This document shows, in pieces, positions 1 to 10,243 of a DNA stretch of 64,000 nt; the stretch's first letter is position 1; the number at the start of each line of letters is the position of its first letter. Both the position numbers and the translations under genes were made by a program. A model generated the notes under the pieces. That model did not search any database and was not told where the DNA came from. It saw only the letters and a list, made by a program, of their open reading frames with translations. This stretch comes from Hydrogenimonas sp. (GTDB lineage Bacteria; Campylobacterota; Campylobacteria; Campylobacterales; Hydrogenimonadaceae): contig AP019005.1 in assembly GCA_003945285.1 (NCBI GenBank), forward strand, positions 1,626,001-1,690,000. Direction: 5' to 3'.

Positions 1-2276
1 ACATATATCTCGGGCAGCTGCATAATCTCCATAGCGGCCCAGAAGAGCAGGAACGAAGACATAACACCGGCCGCTCCGAGCCAGCTGGAGAGTACCAGCA
101 TCTCACGCATATCCCAACGCACCGGTTTAGCACGCATCTTCGTCCTGTCGGTCGCAATCATAAGGATAGGCAGGTCGTTCAGAAGAGCCAGCAGAATGAT
201 CATGACAGATGTGATCGGATAGAATTCGAAGAGTACTATGGCCAGTGTCATGAAGAGTATGATTCTTATGGTCTCGGCTATCCTGTATACGGTGTAGCTC
301 TTCATCCGCTCGAACGTGATGCGGGAGAGCTCTATCGCATCCACTATCACCCGAAGACCCGGTGCGGTCAGAACTATATCGGCCGCCGCACGCGCGGCAT
401 CCGTCGCGCCGCTGACGGCGATTCCGCAGTCCGCCTTTTTGAGAGCCGGGGCGTCGTTTACCCCGTCACCCGTCATACCTACGATATGGTCGGCCTTCTG
501 CAGCTCATCCACGATGAAGTATTTATCTTCCGGGAATACCTGCGCAAAGCCGTCCGCCTTCTCTATCAGCTCTATAATCTCGGACTCATGCTTCTTTACG
601 GTCCCCTGGGGCAGCTCTATATGCAGAAGCTCATCTTTCACCTCTTCCACGATCTCTTTTACATACCGCTCTATCTCCTCTTTGGCAAGCTTGGGATAGA
701 GCACTTTCGTGAAAGCGCGCGCAAGAAGTTCCGAGAGGAGTATATACTCCCCGACCCCCTGACCGCGAAGTTCCCGTACATCCAGAATATTGCCGCCTAT
801 TCCAAGAACCTCGGCGATATACTTCGCGACCGCTATATTGTCACCGGTTACCATCTTGACGGTGACCCCGTACCTTTTAGCCTCCGCAATCGCATCCTTT
901 GAGTCCTCCCTGGGAGGATCGTAGAGAGGAATGAGGCCGACGAAGGTATACTCCTCATCTTCATACCTTCTAAAGGCGACACCTATGGTTCTGAACCCCT
1001 TCTGTGCGAACGCTTCGATTCTCTCCTCTAACTTCCGCCTCTCTCCGCTCTCTATCCGGCTCAAAGAGAGGACAACCTGCGGCGCCCCCTTCGTCACGAC
1101 CGCTTCACACCCCTCTCCCTCTACGACCGCTTCGGTCCTCTTTCTGACCGGATCGAACGGGATGAAGCGCTTCTGTTCACAACGTAAGAGCCTCTCTCTG
1201 AGCCCATGGTGGTCTAGATGTTCGAAAATCGGTATCTCTATCGGGTCGTGGTTCTCCTCCCTGCTGGCCAGAGCGGCATAGAAGAAGAGGTCGTCGACAC
1301 TGAAGCCGCCGACCGTAAAGGGTTCGGCAAGTGTCATACGGTTCTTCGTCAGCGTCCCCGTCTTGTCGGAGCAGAGAATATCCATTCCCGCAAGCTCTTC
1401 TATGGCGGCTAGCCTGCTGACAATCGCATCTTTAGCCGCCAAAACCCTTGCACCGGCAGCCATAGTGACCGTAAGTACAGCAGGCATCGCAACCGGAATC
1501 GCCGAGATGGTGAGAACGAGAGAGAATACCAGCAGCTCTACAGTCGGCTCACTTCTCGAGATGCCGACATAGAGAATCAGGGCGATCATAACCAGCGTCA
1601 CCGCTATAAGGAAGTTCCCGACGGAGATGACCATCTTCTGGAAGTGGCTTCTCTCCTCCCGTTCCGCTTTCGCGACCAGGCCGACGGTCTTTCCGAAGTA
1701 GGTATTTTTGCCGGTTCTGGTCACCACGGCTACCATCTCCCCCTGTTTTACCACGGCGTTGGAGTAGATCTCTTCACCGGCTCTTTTCGTAACGGGCAGC
1801 GACTCCCCGGTAAGTGCGGACTGGTCGACCAGGAGGAACTCCCCTCCTCCAGCCAGTTTAGCATCGGCCGGAACAATGTCGCCTATCTTCACCTTTATCA
1901 CATCACCGGGAACAACCTCGGCCGCAGGGATCTCCCGCCATACTCCGTCACGAAGAACGAGGGCTCTTGCCGCAAGCTTCCGCTTGAGAACCCTTATGGC
2001 ACTTAGAGCCTTGGACTCCTGGTAGAAATCGACCAGCGCGTTTACGAACAGCAGCACCGTTATGATCGTAAAATCCTCCCACCGTCCGACTAGAGCCGAC
2101 AGGAGGGCGGCTGCCTCTATCATCCACGGGATAGGTCCCCAAAAACGTTTCATAAGTCTCGAGAACCACCCCTCCTCTCTCTCCTCTATCGTGTTGGGGC
2201 CGTACTCTTTGAGTCTTCTTGCAGCCTCGTCGGATGTGAGTCCTTTTGAGATGTCGGTTTTTTCAGGTTCGTTCAT
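1..2276 (-). CDS. Plasma-membrane-type proton-exporting P-type ATPase (P3A), C-terminus cut by window edge
   Basis: ATP-driven cation pump of the inner membrane, expected to export protons. Reading the minus strand from the ATG at 2276 gives 758 codons without a stop to the window edge, so the end is missing. Visible motifs are the actuator TGES at residues 156-159, the phosphorylation loop DKTGTLT with the acceptor Asp at about 304, a KGAPQ nucleotide-binding segment, and the hinge TGDGVNDAPA near residues 600-610. These are followed by hydrophobic helices and the phrase LLALLNDLPILMIATD, typical of the P3A H+-ATPase family. The short N-terminus has no heavy-metal-binding domain, which argues against a P1B metal pump. 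Frame continuity was checked at four points and is intact. The downstream neighbour on the same strand is a beta-CASP nuclease whose gene lies upstream in transcription, 64 bases away. Confidence 0.9.
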   Translation of the reverse strand, partial: MNEPEKTDISKGLTSDEAARRLKEYGPNTIEEREEGWFSRLMKRFWGPIPWMIEAAALLSALVGRWEDFTIITVLLFVNALVDFYQESKALSAIRVLKRKLAARALVLRDGVWREIPAAEVVPGDVIKVKIGDIVPADAKLAGGGEFLLVDQSALTGESLPVTKRAGEEIYSNAVVKQGEMVAVVTRTGKNTYFGKTVGLVAKAEREERSHFQKMVISVGNFLIAVTLVMIALILYVGISRSEPTVELLVFSLVLTISAIPVAMPAVLTVTMAAGARVLAAKDAIVSRLAAIEELAGMDILCSDKTGTLTKNRMTLAEPFTVGGFSVDDLFFYAALASREENHDPIEIPIFEHLDHHGLRERLLRCEQKRFIPFDPVRKRTEAVVEGEGCEAVVTKGAPQVVLSLSRIESGERRKLEERIEAFAQKGFRTIGVAFRRYEDEEYTFVGLIPLYDPPREDSKDAIAEAKRYGVTVKMVTGDNIAVAKYIAEVLGIGGNILDVRELRGQGVGEYILLSELLARAFTKVLYPKLAKEEIERYVKEIVEEVKDELLHIELPQGTVKKHESEIIELIEKADGFAQVFPEDKYFIVDELQKADHIVGMTGDGVNDAPALKKADCGIAVSGATDAARAAADIVLTAPGLRVIVDAIELSRITFERMKSYTVYRIAETIRIILFMTLAIVLFEFYPITSVMIILLALLNDLPILMIATDRTKMRAKPVRWDMREMLVLSSWLGAAGVMSSFLLFWAAMEIMQLPEIY

Positions 2277-2340
2277 GAGATCTCCTTCTTGACGGACTTT
2301 TCGGACCAAAGCCCGGGTATCCACAGCTTTAGGAGGCACC

Positions 2341-3738
2341 CTATAGATATATCCTCTCCTTGAATCTTACGATGTGCGCCTTTTTCCCCAACTCTTTGCG
2401 TATCGCCTTTTTGAATATGCGCTCCTTCTCTCTCTCGCCGTGTACAAGGCAGATTCGCCCGAGGTGCCCTATTCTGCCCATCCACCCTATCAGCTCTTTC
2501 TGGTCCGCATGTGCCGAGAATCCGTTTATCGTGAATATCTTCGCCTCTATGCGTATATCTTCATTGTAGATACGCACCCATTTGGCTCCCTCTACTATAT
2601 ATCTTCCGAGAGTACCCTCCGCCTGGTAGCCGACGAATATGACGCTGTTTCTTCTGTTCCAGAGTCTGTTTTTGAAGTGGTGCAGAATCCTTCCGCCGGT
2701 ACACATACCGCTGCCGGCTATGATGACCGCTCCGCGCTCTATCTCGTTGATCTTTTTCGAATCCTCCACATCGCTGGTAAAACGGAGCCACGGAAAACCG
2801 AAGACATCACCGTCCTCTTTGTAGAAACGGCGGCAGACCTGCCCAAGCTCGGCATGATATTTCGAAAATAACTGCGTCGCCTTTATAGCCATAGGAGAGT
2901 CTAGAAAAATTTTGCAGTGGGGAAGTTCACGATCCCGGTACATCTCCTTGAGGAGGCAGAGAACCTCCTGTGTCCTCTCGATAGCAAAAGATGGGATAAT
3001 GACATTTCCCCTGTTGATCAGCGTTTCGCGAACGGCGCTCTTGAACTCCTCTTTGCTCTTCTTGATACTCTTGTGATTCCTGTCCCCGTAGGTAGACTCT
3101 ATGAATAGGGTATCGGCCCTCGGAATATCGGCCACGTATGGAGTGACGATATCGTGCCGGTTTCCGAGATCTCCGCTGAAAACAATCTTTTTGCTCTCTC
3201 CCTCTTCGCTGAAACCTATCTCTACCGTAGCGGAGCCGAGTATATGTCCCGCATTCCTGAATATCGCATATACACCTTTTGCGATCTTCAAAGGCTTGTC
3301 ATAACGGGCACGTATATGCGTAAGCATAAAGACGTTTTCGACATCTTCCCTGGTATAAAGAGGTTTGGGAACCAGCCTCTCCTCCCCTCTGCGCTGCGCT
3401 TTTTTGTAACGGGTTCTGTACTCCTCCTCCATCAGCCCTGCACTGTCCATCAAGACCACATGCGCAAGCTCCATAGTTGGCCCGGTCGCCACTATGATAC
3501 CGTCGAACCCCTCTTTCACCAGCTTTGGAATACGCCCCACATGATCGAGGTGGGCGTGAGTGATCAGGAGAATATCTACCTTTTTCGGATTGAAGCCGAA
3601 CGGCTTTTCATTCCGCTCCTCCTCTCTTCCCTGAAACATTCCGCAGTCGACCAGGATTCTCAAACCGTTCTTCAGCCGAAGCAGATGGCAAGAGCCTGTA
3701 ACCACCTCCGCGGCACCGTACGAACACAAATAGGCCAT
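2341..3738 (-). CDS. Beta-CASP metallo-beta-lactamase-fold RNase (CPSF/Ysh1-like)
   Basis: Predicted zinc-dependent ribonuclease of 465 residues. The metallo-beta-lactamase core has the metal-binding motif HAHLDH at residues 61-66 and a later His in the GHILGSA segment. The beta-CASP cap follows, with SGMCTGGRILHHF and the C-terminal GFSAHADQ motif of the RMMBL domain. This architecture is that of bacterial and archaeal CPSF73-like exo/endonucleases such as TTHA0252, acting on RNA in the cytoplasm. The start is the ATG at 3738. The P-type ATPase lies downstream on the same strand and may be co-transcribed. The substrate cannot be told from sequence. Confidence 0.88.
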   Translation of the reverse strand: MAYLCSYGAAEVVTGSCHLLRLKNGLRILVDCGMFQGREEERNEKPFGFNPKKVDILLITHAHLDHVGRIPKLVKEGFDGIIVATGPTMELAHVVLMDSAGLMEEEYRTRYKKAQRRGEERLVPKPLYTREDVENVFMLTHIRARYDKPLKIAKGVYAIFRNAGHILGSATVEIGFSEEGESKKIVFSGDLGNRHDIVTPYVADIPRADTLFIESTYGDRNHKSIKKSKEEFKSAVRETLINRGNVIIPSFAIERTQEVLCLLKEMYRDRELPHCKIFLDSPMAIKATQLFSKYHAELGQVCRRFYKEDGDVFGFPWLRFTSDVEDSKKINEIERGAVIIAGSGMCTGGRILHHFKNRLWNRRNSVIFVGYQAEGTLGRYIVEGAKWVRIYNEDIRIEAKIFTINGFSAHADQKELIGWMGRIGHLGRICLVHGEREKERIFKKAIRKELGKKAHIVRFKERIYL

Positions 3739-3810
3739 GACAACTCCTTTTTCACCTCATATGGAGCTATTTTACAGCGGAGTTCATTCAGCGGGAATAA
3801 AAAAGAGGGT

Positions 3811-4020
3811 AATTCAAAACCGGGCGTGAAGAAGAAAAATATCAATAAAATCGTAACAGATACAGGTTATAGAAACCTCTGAGCAGATGCGGTTTGTACT
3901 TAGGGACGCGGCAACGGGGCTGAAAACCGCAAATTCCTACGGAACCCTTCGGGCACGAGCGGTTCTCTTAACGCCCAGCTGCCGCTCGAATCGCAATGCT
4001 AACAGATTTCGCCGATCCGT
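3811..4020 (-). repeat. Dispersed intergenic repeat, inverted copy
   Basis: The sequence between the beta-CASP gene and groEL is an inverted copy of the repeat at 23315-23520. The roughly 50-base block at 3903-3953 matches the reverse complement of 23386-23435 with only a few differences, and 3811-3840 matches the reverse complement of about 23490-23515. No gene was seen here. Confidence 0.65.
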
Positions 4021-4056
4021 CTCTTAATATATCTTGAGTGTTGAGTTACCGTGCAT

Positions 4057-4091
4057 AAAAAAAGGGGAGCTCCGGAAAACCGGGGCTCCCC
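4057..4091 (-). terminator. Intrinsic terminator of groESL
   Basis: Read on the minus strand just after the groEL stop: a 12-bp stem (one G-T pair, arms 4080-4091 and 4064-4075), an AAAA/TTTT loop, then seven T residues. This is a textbook Rho-independent terminator. Confidence 0.85.
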
Positions 4092-4115
4092 TGGAGAAGT
4101 TTTCGAAGGCGGGGC

Positions 4116-5771
<1,656 letters not shown>

Positions 5772-6041
5772 TTATTTCAAAATTCCAAGAATGTCATCAC
5801 TGCTGAGAATAAGCAGCTCTTTTCCGTCAACGGTTATATCCGTTCCACTATATTTTCCGAATACAACTTTGTCACCCACTTTGATGTGGCCCTCCTCTTC
5901 TACTTCCGGCCCTATAGCCAGAACTACGGCCTCCTGGGGTTTCTCCTTCGCGTTGTCGGGAATTATGATCCCGGATGCTGTCTGTTGCGGCTCGTCAACC
6001 CGTTCTACCAGAACTCTGTTGGCTAGTGGTTGGAAACTCAT
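5772..6041 (-). CDS. groES: Co-chaperonin GroES (10 kDa)
   Basis: Lid of the GroEL folding chamber. The 89-residue protein begins MSFQPLANRVLVERVDEP and has the mobile-loop segment TASGIIIPDNAKEKP. An in-frame upstream extension exists (to 6056), but the ATG at 6041 is preferred because AAAGGAGAG sits a few bases upstream of it and the family begins at this position. It is the first gene of the groESL operon. Confidence 0.97.
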   Translation of the reverse strand: MSFQPLANRVLVERVDEPQQTASGIIIPDNAKEKPQEAVVLAIGPEVEEEGHIKVGDKVVFGKYSGTDITVDGKELLILSSDDILGILK

Positions 6042-6065
6042 TGACTCTCCTTTCATTCTTGAGAT

Positions 6066-6092
6066 TTAGCAGTTACTTTTTATAAGTGCTGA
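6066..6092 (-). promoter_or_regulatory. Degenerate CIRCE operator (HrcA site)
   Basis: The consensus CIRCE is TTAGCACTC-N9-GAGTGCTAA. Here the plus strand reads TTAGCAGTT, exactly nine bases, then AAGTGCTGA. Seven of nine positions pair between the arms and the spacing is exact. It lies immediately downstream of the groES -10 box, where HrcA would block transcription start. hrcA is not in the window. Confidence 0.7.
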
Positions 6093-6093
6093 A

Positions 6094-6122
6094 ATTTTAT
6101 CCCAATTTTTTTCCATTGTCAA
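6094..6122 (-). promoter_or_regulatory. Sigma70 promoter of groESL
   Basis: On the minus strand, TTGACA (6122-6117), a 17-base spacer, then TAAAAT (6099-6094). It is a near-consensus promoter directly upstream of the CIRCE-like operator and groES. Confidence 0.82.
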
Positions 6123-6239
6123 GAGATATTGCAATTTTCTTAGTTTATTTATATCATATTATTGAGTCTTATTGGCTCATATTTCTGTTTTTGTTCCGAT
6201 TTTATCCGTACCATTTTTGTGCTACAATATTGGATCTGG

Positions 6240-6414
6240 ATGTTACGTAAGTAGAGAGTGTAAAAAAACCGCTTCACGGCTAAAAGATATACGTTTGAAG
6301 AGAGACGGGGCCGATGTTGCGCAAAAGAGTAGCCAAAACAGGATTTTCCTTCCGGGGCCTGGAAGTCGCGAATAGCATCGGTCAACGAAAAGTCTCCGGT
6401 TTTTTGCGTAACAG
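6240..6414. repeat. MITE-like intergenic repeat, family A
   Basis: About 175 bases between groES and the AsmA-like gene, bounded by ATGTTACGTAA on the left and TTTTTGCGTAACAG on the right. These are imperfect terminal inverted repeats of the type seen at 28163, 32221 and 55599. The interior is diverged. Confidence 0.45.
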
Positions 6415-6450
6415 CCTGACATCTATATTTCTCTGAAGGATAGCTGAACC

Positions 6451-7950
6451 ATGAAATATATTGTAGCTTTCGTTGCGGTTTTACTCCTTATTCTGGGGAT
6501 CGCTTACGGAGTACTTTTCACCGCTCCCGGAAACGGGGTGCTGAAACCGGTAATAGAGTCGAAAATCGCGCAGAATGTTCCTCTGCCTACAAAGCTGGAG
6601 AGATTTGTACTACGGCCGGACCGCTTCGATATCCTGCTCAAAATCGGAGACGGCACCGCTATAGAGGCGAAAGGTACAATGAACCTGTTTTCCCGGTATA
6701 TCGACGCTTTATACAGTGTGGATATAAAAGAGCTCTCCAGCCTCGAAAAGCTGCTGGGCACCAGACTCAACGGACCATTCAGAACGGAGGGTACCGTAAA
6801 GGGCGACGAAAGGCTTCTGAAGATAGTCGGCAAAAGCGATGTCGCCGCGAGTGAAACCGCCTACGGGATAGACCTGGAAAAGTTCGAGCCGGCCAACCTG
6901 ACCGCGAAAATTGCCCATCTGCAAATAGATAGACTTCTATATATGATAAACCTGCCGCAATACGCAAAAGGGAGAGTCGATATAGATGCGGAAATCTCAA
7001 ACCTGGATCTCGACAATCTCGACGGCTCCGTCGTTACACGGATCAGAGACGGGGTTGTAGTTCCACAGCCTGTGAAGAGGGATTTCAACCTTTCGATTCC
7101 CTCCGACCTTACATTCAAAGGTGACGTAGATACGAAACTGACGGAAAGCAGGGCGGTATCGAAAGTAGACTTCATCACTTCGGTGGCCACCCTCACGACC
7201 GAAGCGCTGACCTACGATATCAAAAAAGGTGCTCTCTCCACCGATTACAGAGCCGATGTCCCGGACCTCGACAGACTCTTTTTCTTAACCGGACAGCACA
7301 TGAAGGGTGGCATTGTCGTGACCGGCGACGTGACGACATCGAAAGAGAAGGTTCGAGCCACCGCACACTCAGATACACTCGGTGGAGCCGTTGATGCACT
7401 CTTTGAAAACGGCAAAGCAGCCGTGAAGATCAGGAACATTCAGACGGTGGCGTTGACCGACATGCTTATGTACCCCCACATATTCGACTCACGCGCCAAT
7501 ATGAAACTGGACTACGACACCGTAAAACAGCTCGGAACACTGCACGCTGAGCTGCTCAACGGCCAGATACTGCCGAACAGAATGAGTTTCATACTTCAAC
7601 AGATGGCTAACTTCGATATCACGAAAGAGGTGTACGAACGCACAACTATAGATACGAAAATAGTCAAAAAGAGGCTCATCTCCGACCTCTACATGAAAAG
7701 CCGCCTGACTGAAATAGTCTCCAAAAGAGGAGTCATAGACCTGGATAACGGCACAATAGATACTACGCTTGAAATCAAGATAAGAAAAGCGATGATACCC
7801 GTAACACTCAAAGGAGAGCTCACATCTCCGCAGATAAAAGTGGATGCGAAAGAGGTGCTGAGATCGAAAGCGAAAGAGGAGATAGAGAAGCGTCTGCCGA
7901 AAAACCTGAAAGAGAGCCCGGCCGGAGAGCTGCTGAAAGGACTCTTCTAG
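6451..7950 (+). CDS. AsmA-like inner-membrane-anchored periplasmic protein
   Basis: Protein of 499 residues with one N-terminal membrane helix (about residues 3-22), then a long, beta-rich periplasmic body and a charged C-terminal helix ending in KESPAGELLKGLF. Repeating short strands, and a late segment of the type 'rkamipvtlkGelTsPqikvd', resemble AsmA/TamB-like proteins involved in outer-membrane biogenesis or lipid transfer. No enzyme motif is visible. A weak GAAGGAT ribosome-binding site precedes the ATG. It stands alone on the plus strand. The family call rests on fold-like features, so the exact role is open. Confidence 0.55.
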   Translation: MKYIVAFVAVLLLILGIAYGVLFTAPGNGVLKPVIESKIAQNVPLPTKLERFVLRPDRFDILLKIGDGTAIEAKGTMNLFSRYIDALYSVDIKELSSLEKLLGTRLNGPFRTEGTVKGDERLLKIVGKSDVAASETAYGIDLEKFEPANLTAKIAHLQIDRLLYMINLPQYAKGRVDIDAEISNLDLDNLDGSVVTRIRDGVVVPQPVKRDFNLSIPSDLTFKGDVDTKLTESRAVSKVDFITSVATLTTEALTYDIKKGALSTDYRADVPDLDRLFFLTGQHMKGGIVVTGDVTTSKEKVRATAHSDTLGGAVDALFENGKAAVKIRNIQTVALTDMLMYPHIFDSRANMKLDYDTVKQLGTLHAELLNGQILPNRMSFILQQMANFDITKEVYERTTIDTKIVKKRLISDLYMKSRLTEIVSKRGVIDLDNGTIDTTLEIKIRKAMIPVTLKGELTSPQIKVDAKEVLRSKAKEEIEKRLPKNLKESPAGELLKGLF

Positions 7951-7975
7951 GCCCGGCTGCCTCCCGGCCCAACGG

Positions 7976-8131
7976 TACAGCCGGAATATACGCTTTTAGC
8001 ACCGCTGCCGCCTCCCGAATGGCAGATCGCATCTGCGTAGATGTTTTGCCTGCAGGCCCGGCTCTTTCTCTTTACACCCGGTTTCGAATGCAGGCCCAAA
8101 TCTCGAAATAGAATAGTTTGAGATTTGGGGC
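7976..8131. repeat. Composite intergenic repeat (family A core plus family B palindrome)
   Basis: Positions 8000-8090 resemble the right part of the repeat at 23430-23515 (cctcccgaa-ggcagatcgca, then tctttac-cccggttt). They are followed at 8096-8131 by CCCAAATCTC, 16 bases, then GAGATTTGGG, a perfect 10-bp inverted repeat. Part of this matches the right end of the element at 46954-47116. Confidence 0.6.
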
Positions 8132-8142
8132 AGGAAAAATTC

Positions 8143-8171
8143 TTGACAGAGCATCAGTTTTAGGCTAAAAT
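8143..8171 (+). promoter_or_regulatory. Sigma70 promoter of the tRNA-Met gene
   Basis: TTGACA at 8143-8148, a 17-base spacer, and TAAAAT at 8166-8171, about 22 bases before the tRNA. Both boxes are at or near consensus. Confidence 0.8.
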
Positions 8172-8192
8172 ACCGCTCCACAAAGAGAGGTT

Positions 8193-8269
8193 GGCTGGGT
8201 AGCTCAGCTGGTTAGAGCGCTGGTCTCATAAGCCGGAGGTCGGGAGTTCAAGTCTCCCCCCCGCCACCA
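8193..8269 (+). tRNA. tRNA-Met (anticodon CAT, probably elongator)
   Basis: A 77-nt cloverleaf with encoded CCA. The D arm is GCTC/GAGC, the anticodon loop CTCATAA gives CAT, the T arm is GGGAG-TTCAAGT-CTCCC, and the 3' end is CCACCA. Acceptor pairing GGCTGGG with CCCCGCC leaves one T4-C69 mismatch. The anticodon stem has two T-G pairs at 28-42 and 31-39. The body resembles elongator tRNA-Met of Campylobacterota; the alternative is tRNA-Ile2 read through lysidine, which shares the CTCATAA loop. It lies convergent to the V/A-ATPase operon. Confidence 0.85.
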
Positions 8270-8291
8270 AAACCTTTTCTACAACCTTCAA

Positions 8292-8903
8292 TCAGATTTT
8301 TTCACTCTCTTTCGTCAATATCTTGAGTATGGTCAGAAACTCCCTTTCACTCTCTTCAAGAGCCGATTCGATATCTTTTATCTCTTTTCTGTATCTTGGA
8401 AGGTAGTAGTTTTTAAGTGCGTTTACGCGGACAATACTCTTTTTCAGCTCTTTTGCGAGCCTCCAGACCTTTATCTCCACACTGGAGAGCTCAAGTATAA
8501 GTTTCACCGCATCCGTAAACGAGACTCTTGCCAGGTCCAGATAGATCGATTCGGCAGCATATCCGGAAGGGAGCGGGCGGCTCTTCGTCTTTACGGAGAC
8601 CTCCGGAACCACTATACCGATGAAGCTTTTACGCACAACATTCAGCTCGGCTTCGAACTCGACCAGCCTGCTCTCCTGTTCGACCCGCTCGCGGCCGCTC
8701 TCCATGAAGGCTTTGATGAGCAGCCTATAACTCTTCTCCACCGCTTCATCCGCCCTTTCGCGCAGATTCTGCACCTCGTCCAGCATAGACATGATCTCTT
8801 TGAGGATGATATTGCGCTTCTGTTCCAGTATCTCTTCACCGCCCGAAGCGGCTTCGAAGTCGGCTCTCAGTTCAAGAAGCGCCGTCTTGCTCTTCAGTGC
8901 CAT
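8292..8903 (-). CDS. V/A-type ATPase subunit D (central rotor shaft)
   Basis: The 203-residue protein is almost wholly alpha-helical, with N- and C-terminal coiled coils flanking a short middle segment, as in ATPase subunit D. It forms the central shaft that turns inside the A3B3 head and couples to the membrane rotor. The opening [20 protein letters not shown] and the C-terminal [20 protein letters not shown] match the family's conserved 'RvNALe...iP' region. It overlaps the end of subunit B by 32 bases and is the last gene of the operon. Confidence 0.9.
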   Translation of the reverse strand: MALKSKTALLELRADFEAASGGEEILEQKRNIILKEIMSMLDEVQNLRERADEAVEKSYRLLIKAFMESGRERVEQESRLVEFEAELNVVRKSFIGIVVPEVSVKTKSRPLPSGYAAESIYLDLARVSFTDAVKLILELSSVEIKVWRLAKELKKSIVRVNALKNYYLPRYRKEIKDIESALEESEREFLTILKILTKESEKI

Positions 8904-10242
8904 CTATATACTCCGCTATATCTTCCGGCTTCAAACGGGTAAGCTCTGTATGCGGCAGAAGGCGAAGCAGTCTCCACCCGATCTCCAGCGTCTCCTCCAG
9001 GCTCCTCTTTTCATAGCTCCCCTGTGAAATGAAATCTTTTTCAAACGCCTTCGCGAACTCCAGGTAACTTTTGTCCGTTTCGGATATCTCCTCCTCACCC
9101 ACGATGGAAGCTAGCATCTGGGCCCTTTTGGCCTTGGCGTAGGCGGCATACAACTGGTTCGCCTCTCTCTGGTGCACCTTGGAGATACCCTTGTTCATCA
9201 GCCTCGATAGCGAAGGAAGCACGTTTATCGGCGGGTAGAGCCCGGCCTGGTGCAGCCCGCGGTCCAGAACTATCTGCCCTTCGGTGATATACCCGGTCAG
9301 ATCGGGTATCGGGTGCGTTATATCGTCGTCCGGCATCGTCAGAACCGGAATCTGGGTCAAAGAGCCCTCTTTTGTCTTGAGTATCCCGGCCCTTTCGTAT
9401 ATGGAGGCCAGGTCGCTGTACATATAGCCCGGATACCCCTTCCGTCCGGGAATCTCCTCTCTCTTCGCCGAAACCTCCCGCAGGGCGTCGCAGTAGTTCG
9501 CCATATCGTAAAGCACCGCCACGACATCGTACCCCTCTTCGAACGCCAGGTACTCCGCCAGTGTAAGTGCGCTTCTCGCGAGAAGCAGCGAATTTACACT
9601 CGGTTCGTCGGCCGTGTTGAGAAAGAGTGCAGTATTGGAGTGCTGCCCGCTCGCCATGATGTTCTTTAGAAAGTAGTCGGCGTTTTCATGCTTGATGCCG
9701 ATGGCGGCAAAGAGTACCGCGCTCCGCTCCCCGCCGCTCCCTATCTGCCTCACTATCTGTGCGACCAGTTCATCGGTCGAGACGCCGGAAAGTGCGAAAA
9801 TGGGAAGCTTCTGCCCCTTTACAAGAGTGTTGAGTCCGTCTATCGCGCTTATTCCGGTTCTTACCGCCTCTTTCGGGTGGAGCCTCCGGGCGGGATTGTA
9901 TGCCGAACCGGCTATATCGACCCTCTTTTCGGTGATCGGCGGCCCCATTCCGTCGACCGGTTCGCCGAATGCGTCGAAAGCCCGCCCCAGCATAGAGCTG
10001 CCGACGCCGATCCTGAAGGGTTCGCCGCTGAATTTGACCCTGAGATCCTCCACGCCCATACCATGGGTCTCACCCAGCATCTCTATGAGCGTCACCTTTT
10101 CACTTATGGCGGCGACCCTGCCGTATATCTCCCTCCCGCCGTACTTCACCGTCACCTTTTCGCCGTATCCCGCCTCTTCGACGGTTTCGAAAAAGAGAAT
10201 GTTTCCTTTGATGCTTTCGGCACCCCTGTACTCTATGAACAT
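8872..10242 (-). CDS. V/A-type ATPase subunit B (non-catalytic head subunit)
   Basis: Regulatory nucleotide-binding subunit of the A3B3 head, 456 residues from the ATG at 10242. Conserved B-subunit phrases are [11 protein letters not shown], the [20 protein letters not shown] region, and the [17 protein letters not shown] segment. There is no canonical Walker A, as expected for subunit B. The start was placed at MFIEYRG, one base after the subunit A stop; an in-frame upstream extension to 10299 would lie inside subunit A. It overlaps subunit D downstream. Confidence 0.95.
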   Translation of the reverse strand: MFIEYRGAESIKGNILFFETVEEAGYGEKVTVKYGGREIYGRVAAISEKVTLIEMLGETHGMGVEDLRVKFSGEPFRIGVGSSMLGRAFDAFGEPVDGMGPPITEKRVDIAGSAYNPARRLHPKEAVRTGISAIDGLNTLVKGQKLPIFALSGVSTDELVAQIVRQIGSGGERSAVLFAAIGIKHENADYFLKNIMASGQHSNTALFLNTADEPSVNSLLLARSALTLAEYLAFEEGYDVVAVLYDMANYCDALREVSAKREEIPGRKGYPGYMYSDLASIYERAGILKTKEGSLTQIPVLTMPDDDITHPIPDLTGYITEGQIVLDRGLHQAGLYPPINVLPSLSRLMNKGISKVHQREANQLYAAYAKAKRAQMLASIVGEEEISETDKSYLEFAKAFEKDFISQGSYEKRSLEETLEIGWRLLRLLPHTELTRLKPEDIAEYIDGTEEQDGAS

Positions 10243-10243
10243 C

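Noticed and set aside
3154-3882. Plus-strand open frame opposite the beta-CASP gene
   Set aside because: Antisense shadow; the end runs into a dispersed repeat.
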